Assembly (NCBI RefSeq): GCF_010548275.1
Contig: NZ_JAAGLT010000011.1
Coordinates: forward strand, 186,001 to 250,000
Reading direction: 5' to 3'
DNA length: 64,000 nt
From: Streptomyces sp. SID12488
Lineage (GTDB): Bacteria; Actinomycetota; Actinomycetes; Streptomycetales; Streptomycetaceae
The notes beneath the pieces were generated by a model that was not told where the DNA came from, ran no database searches, and worked only from the letters and a program-made list of their open reading frames with translations. The position numbers were made by a program, and so were the translations under genes. Position 1 is the stretch's first letter. The number at the start of each line of letters is the position of its first letter. Of this stretch, positions 1-7,557 are shown in pieces.

Positions 1-623
1 TTGGGGTACTGGGCGGCCAGCGGGTCGGTGATGGGCGAGGGGGCGTTGGTCTGCGTGATCACCCGGTCACTCGTGCCGTCGTAGGTGACGGCCAGGGAGT
101 ACTTGGTGTCGCCGTTGGGCTGGATGGCGTTGGCGACCGCGTTCTGCACGCTGTTGAGCTGGTCCTGCGTGAACACGGCGCTTTTGGCGGTCGTGGGGGT
201 GGGCCAACTGGTCGGCGTGGCGCCGGTGGAATCGGTCCAGTCGCTCGGGTGTTTCAGGTCGTGGATGTCACCGGTGTAGTCGGACGGGAAGATGATCATC
301 GGGGCGCTATTCGCGTCCACGAACGCGGTCAGGGCGCCGTTGTAGCCTGCGAGTTCCTGAACCTCCTCCCAGTCGGCGCTGGTGGCGGTCGTGGTGGTGG
401 TGTCGGCGTGTGCGGGCGCGGCCGGCAGCAGCGACCCGCCCGCCAGCAGAACTGACAGGAGGGCGAGCAGGGCGGAGCCCGGCCGCTCCCGCAGCGCGGA
501 GCGCGTGCGGTGCAGCGCTGTCGACGCGTCGTTCAACATGGTCTTCCTTGGGTCCGAGGAGCGGGCGATCACGGCGGCGTCCGCGTGGCCGGTTGTGTCG
601 AGAGTCGAACCGGTTTCAGCCAT
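1..623 (-). CDS. Secreted protein of unknown function, C-terminus beyond left edge
   Basis: The frame is open from the window edge to an ATG at 623, with a second in-frame ATG at 539. From the 539 ATG a short basic stretch, a hydrophobic core (ALLALLSVLLAGG) and APAHA-D form a clear Sec signal peptide with cleavage near the AHA. From the 623 ATG the protein would carry about 28 extra hydrophilic residues. The mature part begins with a Thr run and has no domain I recognise. The 623 start overlaps the stop of the upstream toxin gene by 8 bases (ATGGCTGA), which suggests translational coupling. It is therefore likely co-expressed with the ADP-ribosyltransferase and could be a partner, a delivery component or an unrelated exported protein. 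The reading frame and signal peptide are visible; the role is inference. Confidence 0.75.
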   Translation of the reverse strand, partial: MAETGSTLDTTGHADAAVIARSSDPRKTMLNDASTALHRTRSALRERPGSALLALLSVLLAGGSLLPAAPAHADTTTTTATSADWEEVQELAGYNGALTAFVDANSAPMIIFPSDYTGDIHDLKHPSDWTDSTGATPTSWPTPTTAKSAVFTQDQLNSVQNAVANAIQPNGDTKYSLAVTYDGTSDRVITQTNAPSPITDPLAAQYP

Positions 624-1548
624 TGCCGTCCCTGCACCGGTTGATTGCACTGCAGCCGCGGGTATACGGGTTCGCCGCGGGCGCGGGCACGTTGAGGTAG
701 GTGCGCCAGTCGAAGTGGGCGCCCGGGTCGGCGGCCGGGTCATAGGTGACCCGCGCCTGGCCATGGGCGGGATTGCCCATGAAGCGGTCGTACCTGAACG
801 TCTGAGACCTGAAGTCGATCCTGCCACCGTTGTCAACTCGCGCCCTCATGCGGTACACGCGCACGCCGATGACCGCAGTGTTCGGGATGTGGTGGATGTA
901 CGCCCACTCCTGCTGGCTCGCGTAGCGCCCCAGCGTGGCGTCTCCGCGCACCTGGTCGGGGATGTACAGGGCGTTTCGCGCCATGTGGGAATCGATGACG
1001 TACACGTAACTGTCCGCCTCCACCCATCTGTTGGCGCACTGACCGGTCAGGGTCCAACCCATCCCCGGAAAGGGAGTCCACTGCGCAACCGGGCGGCCGG
1101 TCCGGCAATTGGGCTGCGCCGCCATCGAGTCGAGATTGCGGCCACCCTGGCTACGGGCGAAGACTTCCGACTCCGACAGCGCCGCGCTCGTGGAGATGTA
1201 GCCGCTGCGGGCGTTGTTGCCGCCTTGCACGTGGCGCCGGATGTCGTAGTCGCTGCCGATCGCCGTGAAGCCGTTGTTAAAGATCTCGTACGGCGACCGC
1301 GAGTCCCCGCGGTACACCTCGGACGGCAACTGCCGTTCGCTGACAGTGTCGTTGTTGGAAATGTTGGAACACGAGGAGGAGTTGCCGAAGCCTCGCGGGC
1401 AGTCCCAGAACCCTGCCGCGCTCGCCGGGCTGGTCAAGACGACGGCCTGGGTCAGGATGATCGCGACGGCGGCGAGGAGCGCCGCGAGTGCTGATATCCG
1501 GTAGCGCATCCGCCACATGGGCAGAAACGTTTCTGCTCGATTGAACAT
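616..1548 (-). CDS. Secreted pertussis toxin S1-like mono-ADP-ribosyltransferase
   Basis: A 310-residue protein. Residues 14-45 form a signal peptide (MRYRIS, hydrophobic core, SPASAA). The mature part carries the full ARTC signature of pertussis toxin S1: VYRGDSRSP with Arg80, followed by IFNNGFTA; a YISTS motif (Ser119-Thr120-Ser121); and QQEWAYIHHIP with Gln212 and catalytic Glu214 (Q-x-E). S1 has the same order: YRYDSRPP, FVSTS, and Q-x-E before a HRRIPP stretch. The family transfers ADP-ribose from NAD+ to a target protein. No B-oligomer genes are visible, so target and entry route are unknown. Four cysteines (50, 60, 148, 171) may form disulfides. The 1548 ATG is chosen because GGAGAG lies just upstream; ATGs at residues 11 and 14 are alternatives. 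Upstream of the next secreted gene with overlapping ends. Confidence 0.9.
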   Translation of the reverse strand: MFNRAETFLPMWRMRYRISALAALLAAVAIILTQAVVLTSPASAAGFWDCPRGFGNSSSCSNISNNDTVSERQLPSEVYRGDSRSPYEIFNNGFTAIGSDYDIRRHVQGGNNARSGYISTSAALSESEVFARSQGGRNLDSMAAQPNCRTGRPVAQWTPFPGMGWTLTGQCANRWVEADSYVYVIDSHMARNALYIPDQVRGDATLGRYASQQEWAYIHHIPNTAVIGVRVYRMRARVDNGGRIDFRSQTFRYDRFMGNPAHGQARVTYDPAADPGAHFDWRTYLNVPAPAANPYTRGCSAINRCRDGNG

Positions 1549-1835
1549 GAGCTCTCCGTGTCGGGGAGTGGTTGCGGCCGTGCCACTGCACGCACCGGTT
1601 GGAGTGCGAGAGCGTCCTCACGCGTTACCGTGCCTTCCACCTGTGTGGATGACATCGAAAATGCAGGTGAAGGGCAGACCGAAACAATGGGGGACGCACT
1701 GAATGGGTAGGCGGCCGTCCTGGGATGGGTAGGGCCGATGACGCTGGCCGCCCCGGCGGCCACTGCGGGCGACCAGATAGGGGCGGTCCCGTGAAGCACG
1801 GTGGTGGTGTGGCGACCCAGCAAGGATCTCAGGGG
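1549..1835. other. Leader and promoter region of the toxin operon
   Basis: About 290 bases between the toxin start and the broken peptide frame. It contains the GGAGAG ribosome site next to the 1548 start. I see no convincing promoter hexamers and no conserved coding frame. Confidence 0.4.
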
Positions 1836-2072
1836 CTAGGCCGGGGCTTCGTGTTCGTCGGCGCTCACCCCCTGAGGGGGGTTGTTGTACTTCTGGGTGC
1901 AGGCACCGGGGGGCGACTGGGCGAACGCGCCGCCGGCCTCGGCAGCCGTACCTCCCAGCAGGGCGAGCAGCACGCTCGCGACGGTCAGTATCCGGCGGCG
2001 ACCGCGGATCGGGGGCTTCCTGCGGCGTTCCGCGTCAGACGCGGAGGTCTAGTCAAGGGCGGTGGACATCAT
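1836..2072 (-). pseudogene. Small secreted peptide gene interrupted by an early TAG
   Basis: Tandem ATGs at 2072 and 2069 follow a GGGAG ribosome site and encode MMSTALD, then TAG at 2051-2049. The same frame continues for 70 codons: a basic region (RRRKPPIRGRRR), a hydrophobic core (ILTVASVLLALLGG), small residues with AFA before a likely cleavage, and a short tail containing one Cys, ending in TAG at 1838-1836. This is the layout of an exported peptide precursor. Either the gene is broken by the TAG or it starts at a non-AUG codon such as CTG inside the frame. No family is recognised. It lies upstream of, and in the same orientation as, the toxin pair. Confidence 0.35.
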
Positions 2073-2579
2073 GTGCTCCCTGGCTCGTTCGAGTGTGGCC
2101 CGGGGCCGTTTCGCCCCGATGCCGACAGGAAACCGGCCGTCCGTATCAGTGGGCTCTCAGTCGAATCACAGCTGCCTGACAGACGGAATTGACACTCGGT
2201 CGTGAGAAAGCCGGGCGTCCGCGGGATCAGGGTCGCCGATCCGGGCGTCCTCACCTGCCTCGGCCGGCCTGCGAGCCGACCGGGGGACTGGGCCCGCCAC
2301 CTGTCCGGGAACCCGGTGGGGCGGTCACCGATGGCGCGGTGGCGAGGGAGTCCGGATCAGGCGTCACCACCCGTCCTCGGACTCCCTCGCTTCATGGCTT
2401 ACGCGCCGGCGAGCCCCCTGGCGTCAGCCATCCAGCCGATGCGGGCGTGCCGGAGCCACTCGTCTCGACATGCGGTCGGGCACGGTGCTGGTCCCGGCAG
2501 GGCGCGCGGACACCGGATGGTGCGGTAGCCCTCTTCCAGCAGCCTTCACCCCCACGGAGTGGCCCGACGGACGCGTACG
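2073..2579. other. Non-coding gap with a strong inverted repeat
   Basis: No frame here has gene-like composition. A perfect 13-bp inverted repeat, GCGAGGGAGTCCG (2342-2354) and CGGACTCCCTCGC (2378-2390), is separated by 23 bases. It could terminate transcription coming from the DUF397 gene on the minus strand. No U-tract follows, as is common in Streptomyces. Confidence 0.45.
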
Positions 2580-2831
2580 TCAGCCGACGGTACGGAGGAA
2601 TGTCGTCCAGGTGACGGGCGCGACGGCGAGGGTGGGCGCGTCGGCGTCGAGGCTCAGGTTCTTGGAGTCGCGGATGTGGATGGTGTGAGGGCAGGCGGCT
2701 ATTTCGACGCACGCTCCGCCCTCGTTGTTGCTGTAGCTCGACTTCCGCCAGGTGTAGGCGACTTCGAGGCAGGCCTCGCCCTCGGCGTTGCTGTAGCTGG
2801 ATTTGAACCAGGCAAGTTCGGTCGTGTTCAC
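2580..2831 (-). CDS. DUF397 protein with two tandem DUF397 motifs
   Basis: An 83-residue protein. It has two copies of the DUF397 signature: WFKSSYSNAEGEACLEVA near residue 8 and WRKSSYSNNEGGACVEIA near residue 28, followed by the typical IHIRDSK segment. DUF397 proteins are small partners of WhiJ-type HTH regulators in Streptomyces and modulate development or antibiotic production. The GTG start overlaps the stop of the upstream HTH gene (GTGA), so the two are translationally coupled. The duplicated motif is a mild variation on the single-motif form. Confidence 0.9.
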   Translation of the reverse strand: MNTTELAWFKSSYSNAEGEACLEVAYTWRKSSYSNNEGGACVEIAACPHTIHIRDSKNLSLDADAPTLAVAPVTWTTFLRTVG

Positions 2832-3700
2832 AAGTCTCCCGCCTTCCGCTCGATGAGCTCCTCGGACTCCCAGGGGGTGAGGGCCTGGGCCCGCAGGATG
2901 CCGAAAAGATCAAACAGTGCGTTCGTCTCCTCCGGCTTGTGGATCAACCTACTGCCGCCGTACGCCTCCACGTACACGAGATTTCGCCCCTCCTCGTCAC
3001 ACATCAGCTGCAACGACCCGTTCGTCCCGGGGTGTGTGTGCCGCTTGGTCGGCATCACCTGAACGGTGAGGTGCTGACGCATCGCCCGGATGCACTCCAG
3101 GATGTGCATCAGCTGTTCCCGCAACGCCTCCTCGCCTCCCAGATTCCGCTCCAGCACCGACTCCTCGATCACGTAACCCACGATCGGCGACGGAGTACGC
3201 CTCAGCACTGGCTGCCGTTCCAGTCGAGCCGTGACAAGCCGCTCGACCTCCCCCTCGGTGTACGCCGGTCGACGCCCTTCGTGCAACGCCTGCGCATATG
3301 CCTGGGTCTGGAGCAGTCCCGGAATCAGCATGTTCTCGTAGGCGCTGATCATGAGAGCCTTCCGCTCCATCCGCACCCAGCTCACGAACTCAGGCGGATA
3401 CTTCTCCTCCTCCATCATCTCGATGCAGGCGATGATCGCGCCCCGCGCGTCGAGCCCCCGGTCCGCGTCCCGCAGGAAGTCGATCGGCGGAATCCGCTCA
3501 CACCGCTCGTACGACCCGTACGTCGACTCCGCGACCAGCAGCACATCCGCCGCCTGCTTCTGGGTCAGTTCCAGGCGGCCCCGTGAGATCCGCAGCAGCT
3601 CCCCCACAAGCTTCCGCTCCTTCGACACCTCACCGTTCGATCCCACAACGACCACCGTCCTCCCCACAACCACTGAAGTGCACCGCGTCCTGCTGGTCAC
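2828..3700 (-). CDS. WhiJ-type XRE helix-turn-helix regulator (DUF5753)
   Basis: The N-terminal XRE helix-turn-helix (GELLRISRGRLELTQKQAADVLLVAESTYGSYERCERIP) is followed by the DUF5753 C-terminal domain, with the typical stretches SYENMLIPGLLQTQAYAQAL, RQPVLRR, ESVLERNLGG and HPGTNGSLQL. Such proteins repress developmental genes and work with DUF397 partners, one of which overlaps directly downstream. The displayed GTG at 3700 is only one of several in-frame GTGs (codons 1, 10, 12, 16, 19, 25). GGGGAGG lies three bases before codon 16 and twelve before codon 19, so the true protein probably begins in that interval. Function is inferred from the family. Confidence 0.9.
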   Translation of the reverse strand: MTSRTRCTSVVVGRTVVVVGSNGEVSKERKLVGELLRISRGRLELTQKQAADVLLVAESTYGSYERCERIPPIDFLRDADRGLDARGAIIACIEMMEEEKYPPEFVSWVRMERKALMISAYENMLIPGLLQTQAYAQALHEGRRPAYTEGEVERLVTARLERQPVLRRTPSPIVGYVIEESVLERNLGGEEALREQLMHILECIRAMRQHLTVQVMPTKRHTHPGTNGSLQLMCDEEGRNLVYVEAYGGSRLIHKPEETNALFDLFGILRAQALTPWESEELIERKAGDL

Positions 3701-3729
3701 GCTACGTATTCAGCGCAACCCTTGTGGTT

Positions 3730-4149
3730 ATGACGAGCAAACTCCCCCCGAATTGGGTCCCCAAGTCCGGCCTTCAACTACGTCTCGCCGGGGTCCAGTT
3801 CGACGCCGTCCGCGTGGACGGGGTACGCGGCGAGGCAACGGTGCACCACCTCCTGACCCTGACCGACGGACGGCCCGGCCCCGTCGTACGCGAGGTGGGA
3901 GGTGGGAGGTGGACGTACTTCCTGCTCGCGCCCGGGGAGAGCGCGGAGTACGAATGGCCACCGGGGGCGCGGAGGTTCGCGAGGTCGGCGGCGCAGGCCG
4001 AGTACGTCGGGGTACCGGCGGCCGAGGGCAACACGTACCCCCTGAGCTGGCGTTGCGGGGCGCCGGAGGTGGGGGAGTTCGTGGACGCGGAGTTGCTTCA
4101 CGGGCTGCTGATGGCGCAGCTCGCGCACGGCTGCCAGGGCCCTGAGTGA
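3730..4149 (+). CDS. Small conserved-looking protein of unknown function
   Basis: A 139-residue frame from an ATG at 3730, divergent from the HTH gene. It begins MTSKLPPNWVPKSGLQLRL and is mostly beta-like with aromatic residues and no signal peptide, membrane helix or catalytic motif I recognise. Its middle part (GGGRWTYFLLAPGESAEY...YVGVPAAEGNTYPLSWRC) faintly resembles the second half of the primase/polymerase-like protein at 38.2 kb, but I would not assign function on that. Codon use is normal for Streptomyces. Confidence 0.65.
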   Translation: MTSKLPPNWVPKSGLQLRLAGVQFDAVRVDGVRGEATVHHLLTLTDGRPGPVVREVGGGRWTYFLLAPGESAEYEWPPGARRFARSAAQAEYVGVPAAEGNTYPLSWRCGAPEVGEFVDAELLHGLLMAQLAHGCQGPE

Positions 4150-4175
4150 CCCTCGTACCGGCGATACTTCGTCCC

Positions 4176-4859
4176 ATGGAACCGGAACCGGATCTTCATG
4201 ACCTGCTCAGGACCCTGCGGGTGTGGTCCCCCGAGGTCACGACCCTCCCCGCCTTCGACCCGGACACGGCACCGCCCGATCCGCTCCCCCTCTTCACCGC
4301 CTGGTTCGCGGAGGCGGTGGCCGCCGGGCAGCCCGAGCCGCACACCATGTCCCTGGCGACGTCGGACGCGGACGGCCTGCCCGACGTACGCACCGTGATG
4401 CTGCACGGCGCGGACACCGACGGCTGGTCCTTCGCCTCGCACTCCGGGAGCGGCAAGGGCCGGCAACTGGCGGCGCGACCGTACGCGGCACTCCACTTCT
4501 ACTGGCCTGCACTGGGCCGCCAGATCCGGCTGCGGGGCCCCGTGGAGTCCGCCCCCTCCCCCGAGGCACAGGCCGACCTGCACGCCCGCTCGACGGGAGC
4601 ACTGGCCGCCGCGCTGACTGGCCGCCAGAGTGAGGTACTGGGCTCGGTGGCCGAGTTGGAGCGCGTCTCGCAGGATGCCTGGGAACGGGCGCAGCGCGAA
4701 CCGGACGCCCCCGCCCCGACCTGGACCCTGTACCGGCTGCGCCCGGACGAGGCCGAGTTCTTCCAGGGAGACGCCCAGCGCCGCCACGTACGACTCAAGT
4801 ACCGCCGTACGGATGGGAGTTCGCCTGCGGGTTGGCTCAGGGAGTTGCTGTGGCCGTAG
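4176..4859 (+). CDS. Pyridoxamine 5'-phosphate oxidase-family protein
   Basis: About 227 residues. The split-barrel FMN-binding fold is indicated by PHTMSLATSDADGLPDVRTVMLHGAD, then a SGSGKGRQLAARPYAALHFYW segment (the SRKG-type phosphate region), QIRLRGPV, and the C-terminal PNPOx dimerisation part (WTLYRLRPDEAEFFQG...VRLKYRR). It may oxidise PNP/PMP or act on another flavin-linked substrate, as PhzG-like members do. A second, more canonical pdxH is at 58.8 kb, so this is a paralogue with a possibly different substrate. A GTG at 4146 overlapping the preceding stop is an alternative start; neither has a strong ribosome site. The 3' end overlaps the convergent GNAT gene by 23 bases. Confidence 0.8.
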   Translation: MEPEPDLHDLLRTLRVWSPEVTTLPAFDPDTAPPDPLPLFTAWFAEAVAAGQPEPHTMSLATSDADGLPDVRTVMLHGADTDGWSFASHSGSGKGRQLAARPYAALHFYWPALGRQIRLRGPVESAPSPEAQADLHARSTGALAAALTGRQSEVLGSVAELERVSQDAWERAQREPDAPAPTWTLYRLRPDEAEFFQGDAQRRHVRLKYRRTDGSSPAGWLRELLWP

Positions 4860-5484
4860 GCGTGGTCGGCTCCTGATCGAACTCCGGCTCCGGGTCCTGG
4901 GCGATCCGGCCGTGCAGGTGCACGTCCCGGAAGACGTCCTGGCGCTGCTCCTCGAACATCGCGCCCCGCAGGGTCCCCTCGTACCGGAAACCGCAGCGTT
5001 CGGCGACGTGGCAGGAGGCGTCGTGGCCGATGGCGTGGCCGAGCTGCAGACGGTTCAGGCCGAGGACGTCGAAGGCCCAGCGCGTGCCGAGGGCGAGGGC
5101 GCGGGTGGCGACGCGCCTGCCGCGGGCCTCGGGGAGGACCCAATAGCCGATGTGGGCGCCGCGCATGAAGGGGTCGATGTCGTTGAAGCCCAGGTGGCCG
5201 AGTATCGCGCCGGTGACGACGTCCGTGACGCAGAAGGACACCCGGGTGCCGTCCGCCGCGGTCCCGGAACGGGCGCCGAGGGAGTCGCGGGCGCTGTCGA
5301 GGTCGGTGACCGGCTTCATCGGGGTGTTCCAGCGCTGGAAGTCCGGGTCGGTCAGCCCGCGCAGCCACGCGTCGACGTCGATGTCGGAGTCCGCGCGCCA
5401 CTGCCTCAACCGGAGTCCTCGACCGAGCAGCTCGGGAAACTCGGGGACGGGGTGGGCGTGGGACCGGTCATGGATATGGGCCAT
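4837..5484 (-). CDS. GNAT N-acetyltransferase, RimJ/RimL type
   Basis: About 215 residues from the ATG at 5484. It has the RimJ-like order: GRGLRLRQWRADSDIDVDAWLRGLTDPDFQRWN, the GHLGFNDIDPFMRGAHIGYWVLPEARGRRVATRAL acetyl-CoA loop, and LNRLQLGHAIGHDASCHVAERCGFRYEGTLRG. Members acetylate N-terminal amines of proteins or small molecules. The start is 4 bases after the stop of the DUF35 gene at 5489, so the two form a unit under the operator at 5983. A longer frame upstream of 5484 is unlikely because its composition is atypical and it would overlap DUF35. Confidence 0.85.
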   Translation of the reverse strand: MAHIHDRSHAHPVPEFPELLGRGLRLRQWRADSDIDVDAWLRGLTDPDFQRWNTPMKPVTDLDSARDSLGARSGTAADGTRVSFCVTDVVTGAILGHLGFNDIDPFMRGAHIGYWVLPEARGRRVATRALALGTRWAFDVLGLNRLQLGHAIGHDASCHVAERCGFRYEGTLRGAMFEEQRQDVFRDVHLHGRIAQDPEPEFDQEPTTPTATATP

Positions 5485-5488
5485 CACC

Positions 5489-5959
5489 CTATTGAAGCCC
5501 GTACGGCTGTACGACCCCACCCCTGGGACGGAATACGGGCACACCCTCCCGAAAAGCCACCTCCAGCCCCATCCCGACCCGCAGCCCGCCTTCCACACCG
5601 TCCACACTTTCCGTAGCGTCCACCACCTCCGTCATCATCCGGGGCCCCTCGTCGAGGTCGACGACAGCGGCCACGTACGGGGTGCGCTCCCCGAAGGGCG
5701 GTAGGTCGTTACGGTGCACGACGGACCAGGTGTAGAGGGTGGCCAGTCCGCTCGCGGCCTCCCACACCACGTCCTCGCTCCAGCAGTGCGGGCAGAACTC
5801 CCGGGGATAGTGATGAGCCCGCCCGCACGCCCCGCACCGCCGCACGAGCAGCCGCCCCTCGGCCGCCGCGTCCCAGTAGGCCCGCGTGAAGGCGTCGACC
5901 TCGGGGATGTCGAACCGGCCGCTGCCCGTGCCCCTGTCCGTGCCCACGCTCATACCCAT
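5489..5959 (-). CDS. Zn-ribbon/OB-fold DUF35 protein
   Basis: 156 residues. An N-terminal helix (DIPEVDAFTRAYWDAAAEGRLLVRRC) leads into a rubredoxin-like zinc ribbon CGACGRAHHYPREFCPHCW (four Cys), then an OB-fold (GLATLYTWSVVHRNDLPPFGERTPYVAAVVDLDEGPRMMTEVV). DUF35 proteins pair with thiolases or MaoC-like hydratases in acyl-CoA catabolism; in steroid side-chain degradation ChsH2 and Ltp partners have this fold. No thiolase is adjacent here. ATGs at 5959 and 5953 both follow a GGGGG ribosome site; 5953 has the better spacing. First gene of a minus-strand unit behind the palindrome at 5983-5997. Confidence 0.85.
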   Translation of the reverse strand: MGMSVGTDRGTGSGRFDIPEVDAFTRAYWDAAAEGRLLVRRCGACGRAHHYPREFCPHCWSEDVVWEAASGLATLYTWSVVHRNDLPPFGERTPYVAAVVDLDEGPRMMTEVVDATESVDGVEGGLRVGMGLEVAFREGVPVFRPRGGVVQPYGLQ

Positions 5960-5982
5960 GGCCCCCTGAGGACTGTCCGTAT

Positions 5983-5997
5983 CTGACGGTACGTCAG
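5983..5997. promoter_or_regulatory. Operator palindrome, regulon site 1
   Basis: CTGACG-GTA-CGTCAG, perfect 6-bp arms around a 3-bp centre. It lies 23 bases upstream of the DUF35 start and in the gap shared with the divergent flavoprotein gene. It matches six other sites in this window. Confidence 0.75.
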
Positions 5998-6142
5998 TTC
6001 AGTATGGCCTCACCGAGCCCCCCACAACCAGGCCTCCCGCGCCACAGGACCCGCCCGCCTTCCCCACCGCCGTGATCAATCCGCAACCGATTCCGGGCTT
6101 GACCGAGACCTAACAAGTGACCAGGTGCATACGCTCAGGCAC

Positions 6143-7306
6143 ATGGCCGACTCACCGACATCGTCACCGTCTTCGACCGCCCCCGTGTACGTCATCGGCG
6201 GTGGACCAGGCGGTCTCGCCGTCGCGTACGCGTTGCGGGCCCAGGGTGTGCGGGCTGTCGTGCTGGAGCGGGGCGATCAGGTCGGGTCGTCCTGGCGGCG
6301 CCACTACGACCGGCTGCATCTGCACACCACCCGGCGGCTGTCCTCGCTGCCGGGGCTGGCGATGCCGCGCTCGTTCGGGCGGTGGGTGGCGCGGGACGAC
6401 GTGGTCCGGTACCTCGAGAAGTACGCCGAGTTCCATGAGCTGGAGGTCGTCACCGGCGTCGAGGTGTCCCGGGTCGAGCGGACCGCCGACGGCACCGGCT
6501 GGCTGCTGCACGCCACCGGCGGGCGCGAACTGACCGGCAGCGCGGTCGTCGTCGCCACCGGCACCAACCACACACCCCGGATCCCCGACTGGCCCGGGCG
6601 CGACGCCTACCGCGGCGAGCTGCTGCACGCGGGCCAGTACCGCAACGCCGAGCCCTACGCCGGCCGCGACGTCCTCGTCGTCGGGATCGGCAACACCGGC
6701 GCCGAGATCGCCGTCGACCTGGTGGAGGGCGGGGCCTCACGGGTACGGCTGTCGGTGCGTACCGCCCCGCACATCGTGCGGCGGTCCACGGCCGGCTGGG
6801 CGGCCCAGTTCACCGGCATCGTCGTACGACGGCTGCCGGTGCGCCTCGTCGACCGGCTCGCCGGGCCGATGGCCAAGCTGAGCGTGCCCGACCTGTCGGC
6901 CCACGGGCTGCCCCGCCCCGACACCGGGCTGTACTCGCGCGTGACCGCCGGCTCGATCCCCGTCCAGGACGTCGGCCTCATCGACGCCGTACGGAAGGGG
7001 CGCGTCGAGATCGTGGCCGCCGTCGAGGGGTTCGAGGACGGGAAGGTCGTCCTCGCCGACGGCGAGCACCTCGAACCGGACGCCGTCATCGCCGCCACCG
7101 GATACCTCCGGGGCCTGGAAGGCCTCGTCGGCCACCTCGACGTACTCGACGCACGCGGCAAGCCGGTCGTCCACGGGCCCCGCACCCCGAAGAACGCGCC
7201 AGGCCTCTACTTCACCGGCTACACCAACCCCATCAGCGGAATGTTCCGAGAAATGGCGATCGACGCGGTGCGCATCGCGAAGGCGGTCGCACGGCACAGG
7301 CGGTGA
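6143..7306 (+). CDS. FAD-dependent monooxygenase / NAD(P)-binding flavoprotein
   Basis: About 387 residues. An N-terminal FAD Rossmann motif (VYVIGGGPGGLAVAYAL, near residue 16) is followed by SSWRRHYDRLHLHT, resembling YUC-like and flavin-containing monooxygenases, a VVVATGTNHTPRIPDWPG segment, and a second Rossmann motif VLVVGIGNTGAEIAVDL near residue 177 for NADPH. The C-terminal ATGYLRGL and YFTGYTNPISGMFREMAIDA complete the fold. Likely oxygenates a substrate of the surrounding acyl-CoA pathway. The ATG at 6143 is preferred over the GTG at 6125 because it begins directly after a CAGG and avoids an atypical extension. Divergent from DUF35 across operator site 1. Confidence 0.85.
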   Translation: MADSPTSSPSSTAPVYVIGGGPGGLAVAYALRAQGVRAVVLERGDQVGSSWRRHYDRLHLHTTRRLSSLPGLAMPRSFGRWVARDDVVRYLEKYAEFHELEVVTGVEVSRVERTADGTGWLLHATGGRELTGSAVVVATGTNHTPRIPDWPGRDAYRGELLHAGQYRNAEPYAGRDVLVVGIGNTGAEIAVDLVEGGASRVRLSVRTAPHIVRRSTAGWAAQFTGIVVRRLPVRLVDRLAGPMAKLSVPDLSAHGLPRPDTGLYSRVTAGSIPVQDVGLIDAVRKGRVEIVAAVEGFEDGKVVLADGEHLEPDAVIAATGYLRGLEGLVGHLDVLDARGKPVVHGPRTPKNAPGLYFTGYTNPISGMFREMAIDAVRIAKAVARHRR

Positions 7307-7485
7307 CACGGGCACCCGCACGACCACCCGTACGAGCATCCGTAAGACCACCCGCACAGACGATGCCAGACCTCACCTCCTGAGTGATCGCCGTCAGCGA
7401 GCTTTCCCGAACTCCCCACCGCAGAAGAGGAAAAGAGGCCCGGCACCGGAACGGCCAACCACAGGTTCTGCGTGCACAGCAGTTC

Positions 7486-7500
7486 CTGACGGAGTGTCAG
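7486..7500. promoter_or_regulatory. Operator palindrome, regulon site 2
   Basis: CTGACGGAGTGTCAG: 5-bp perfect outer arms CTGAC/GTCAG. Paired with the site at 7510, centre-to-centre distance 24 bases, about two helical turns and a bit, which would place two dimers on similar faces upstream of the acyl-CoA synthetase gene. Confidence 0.7.
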
Positions 7501-7509
7501 TTCAGTAAC

Positions 7510-7524
7510 CTGACACTGCGTCAG
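7510..7524. promoter_or_regulatory. Operator palindrome, regulon site 3
   Basis: CTGACACTGCGTCAG: 5-bp outer arms CTGAC/GTCAG. Second copy upstream of the synthetase start at 7558. This is the only gene in the set with a doubled site. Confidence 0.7.
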
Positions 7525-7557
7525 TTAATTGGCTGTCACACAGGAGCGGGCGGACCG

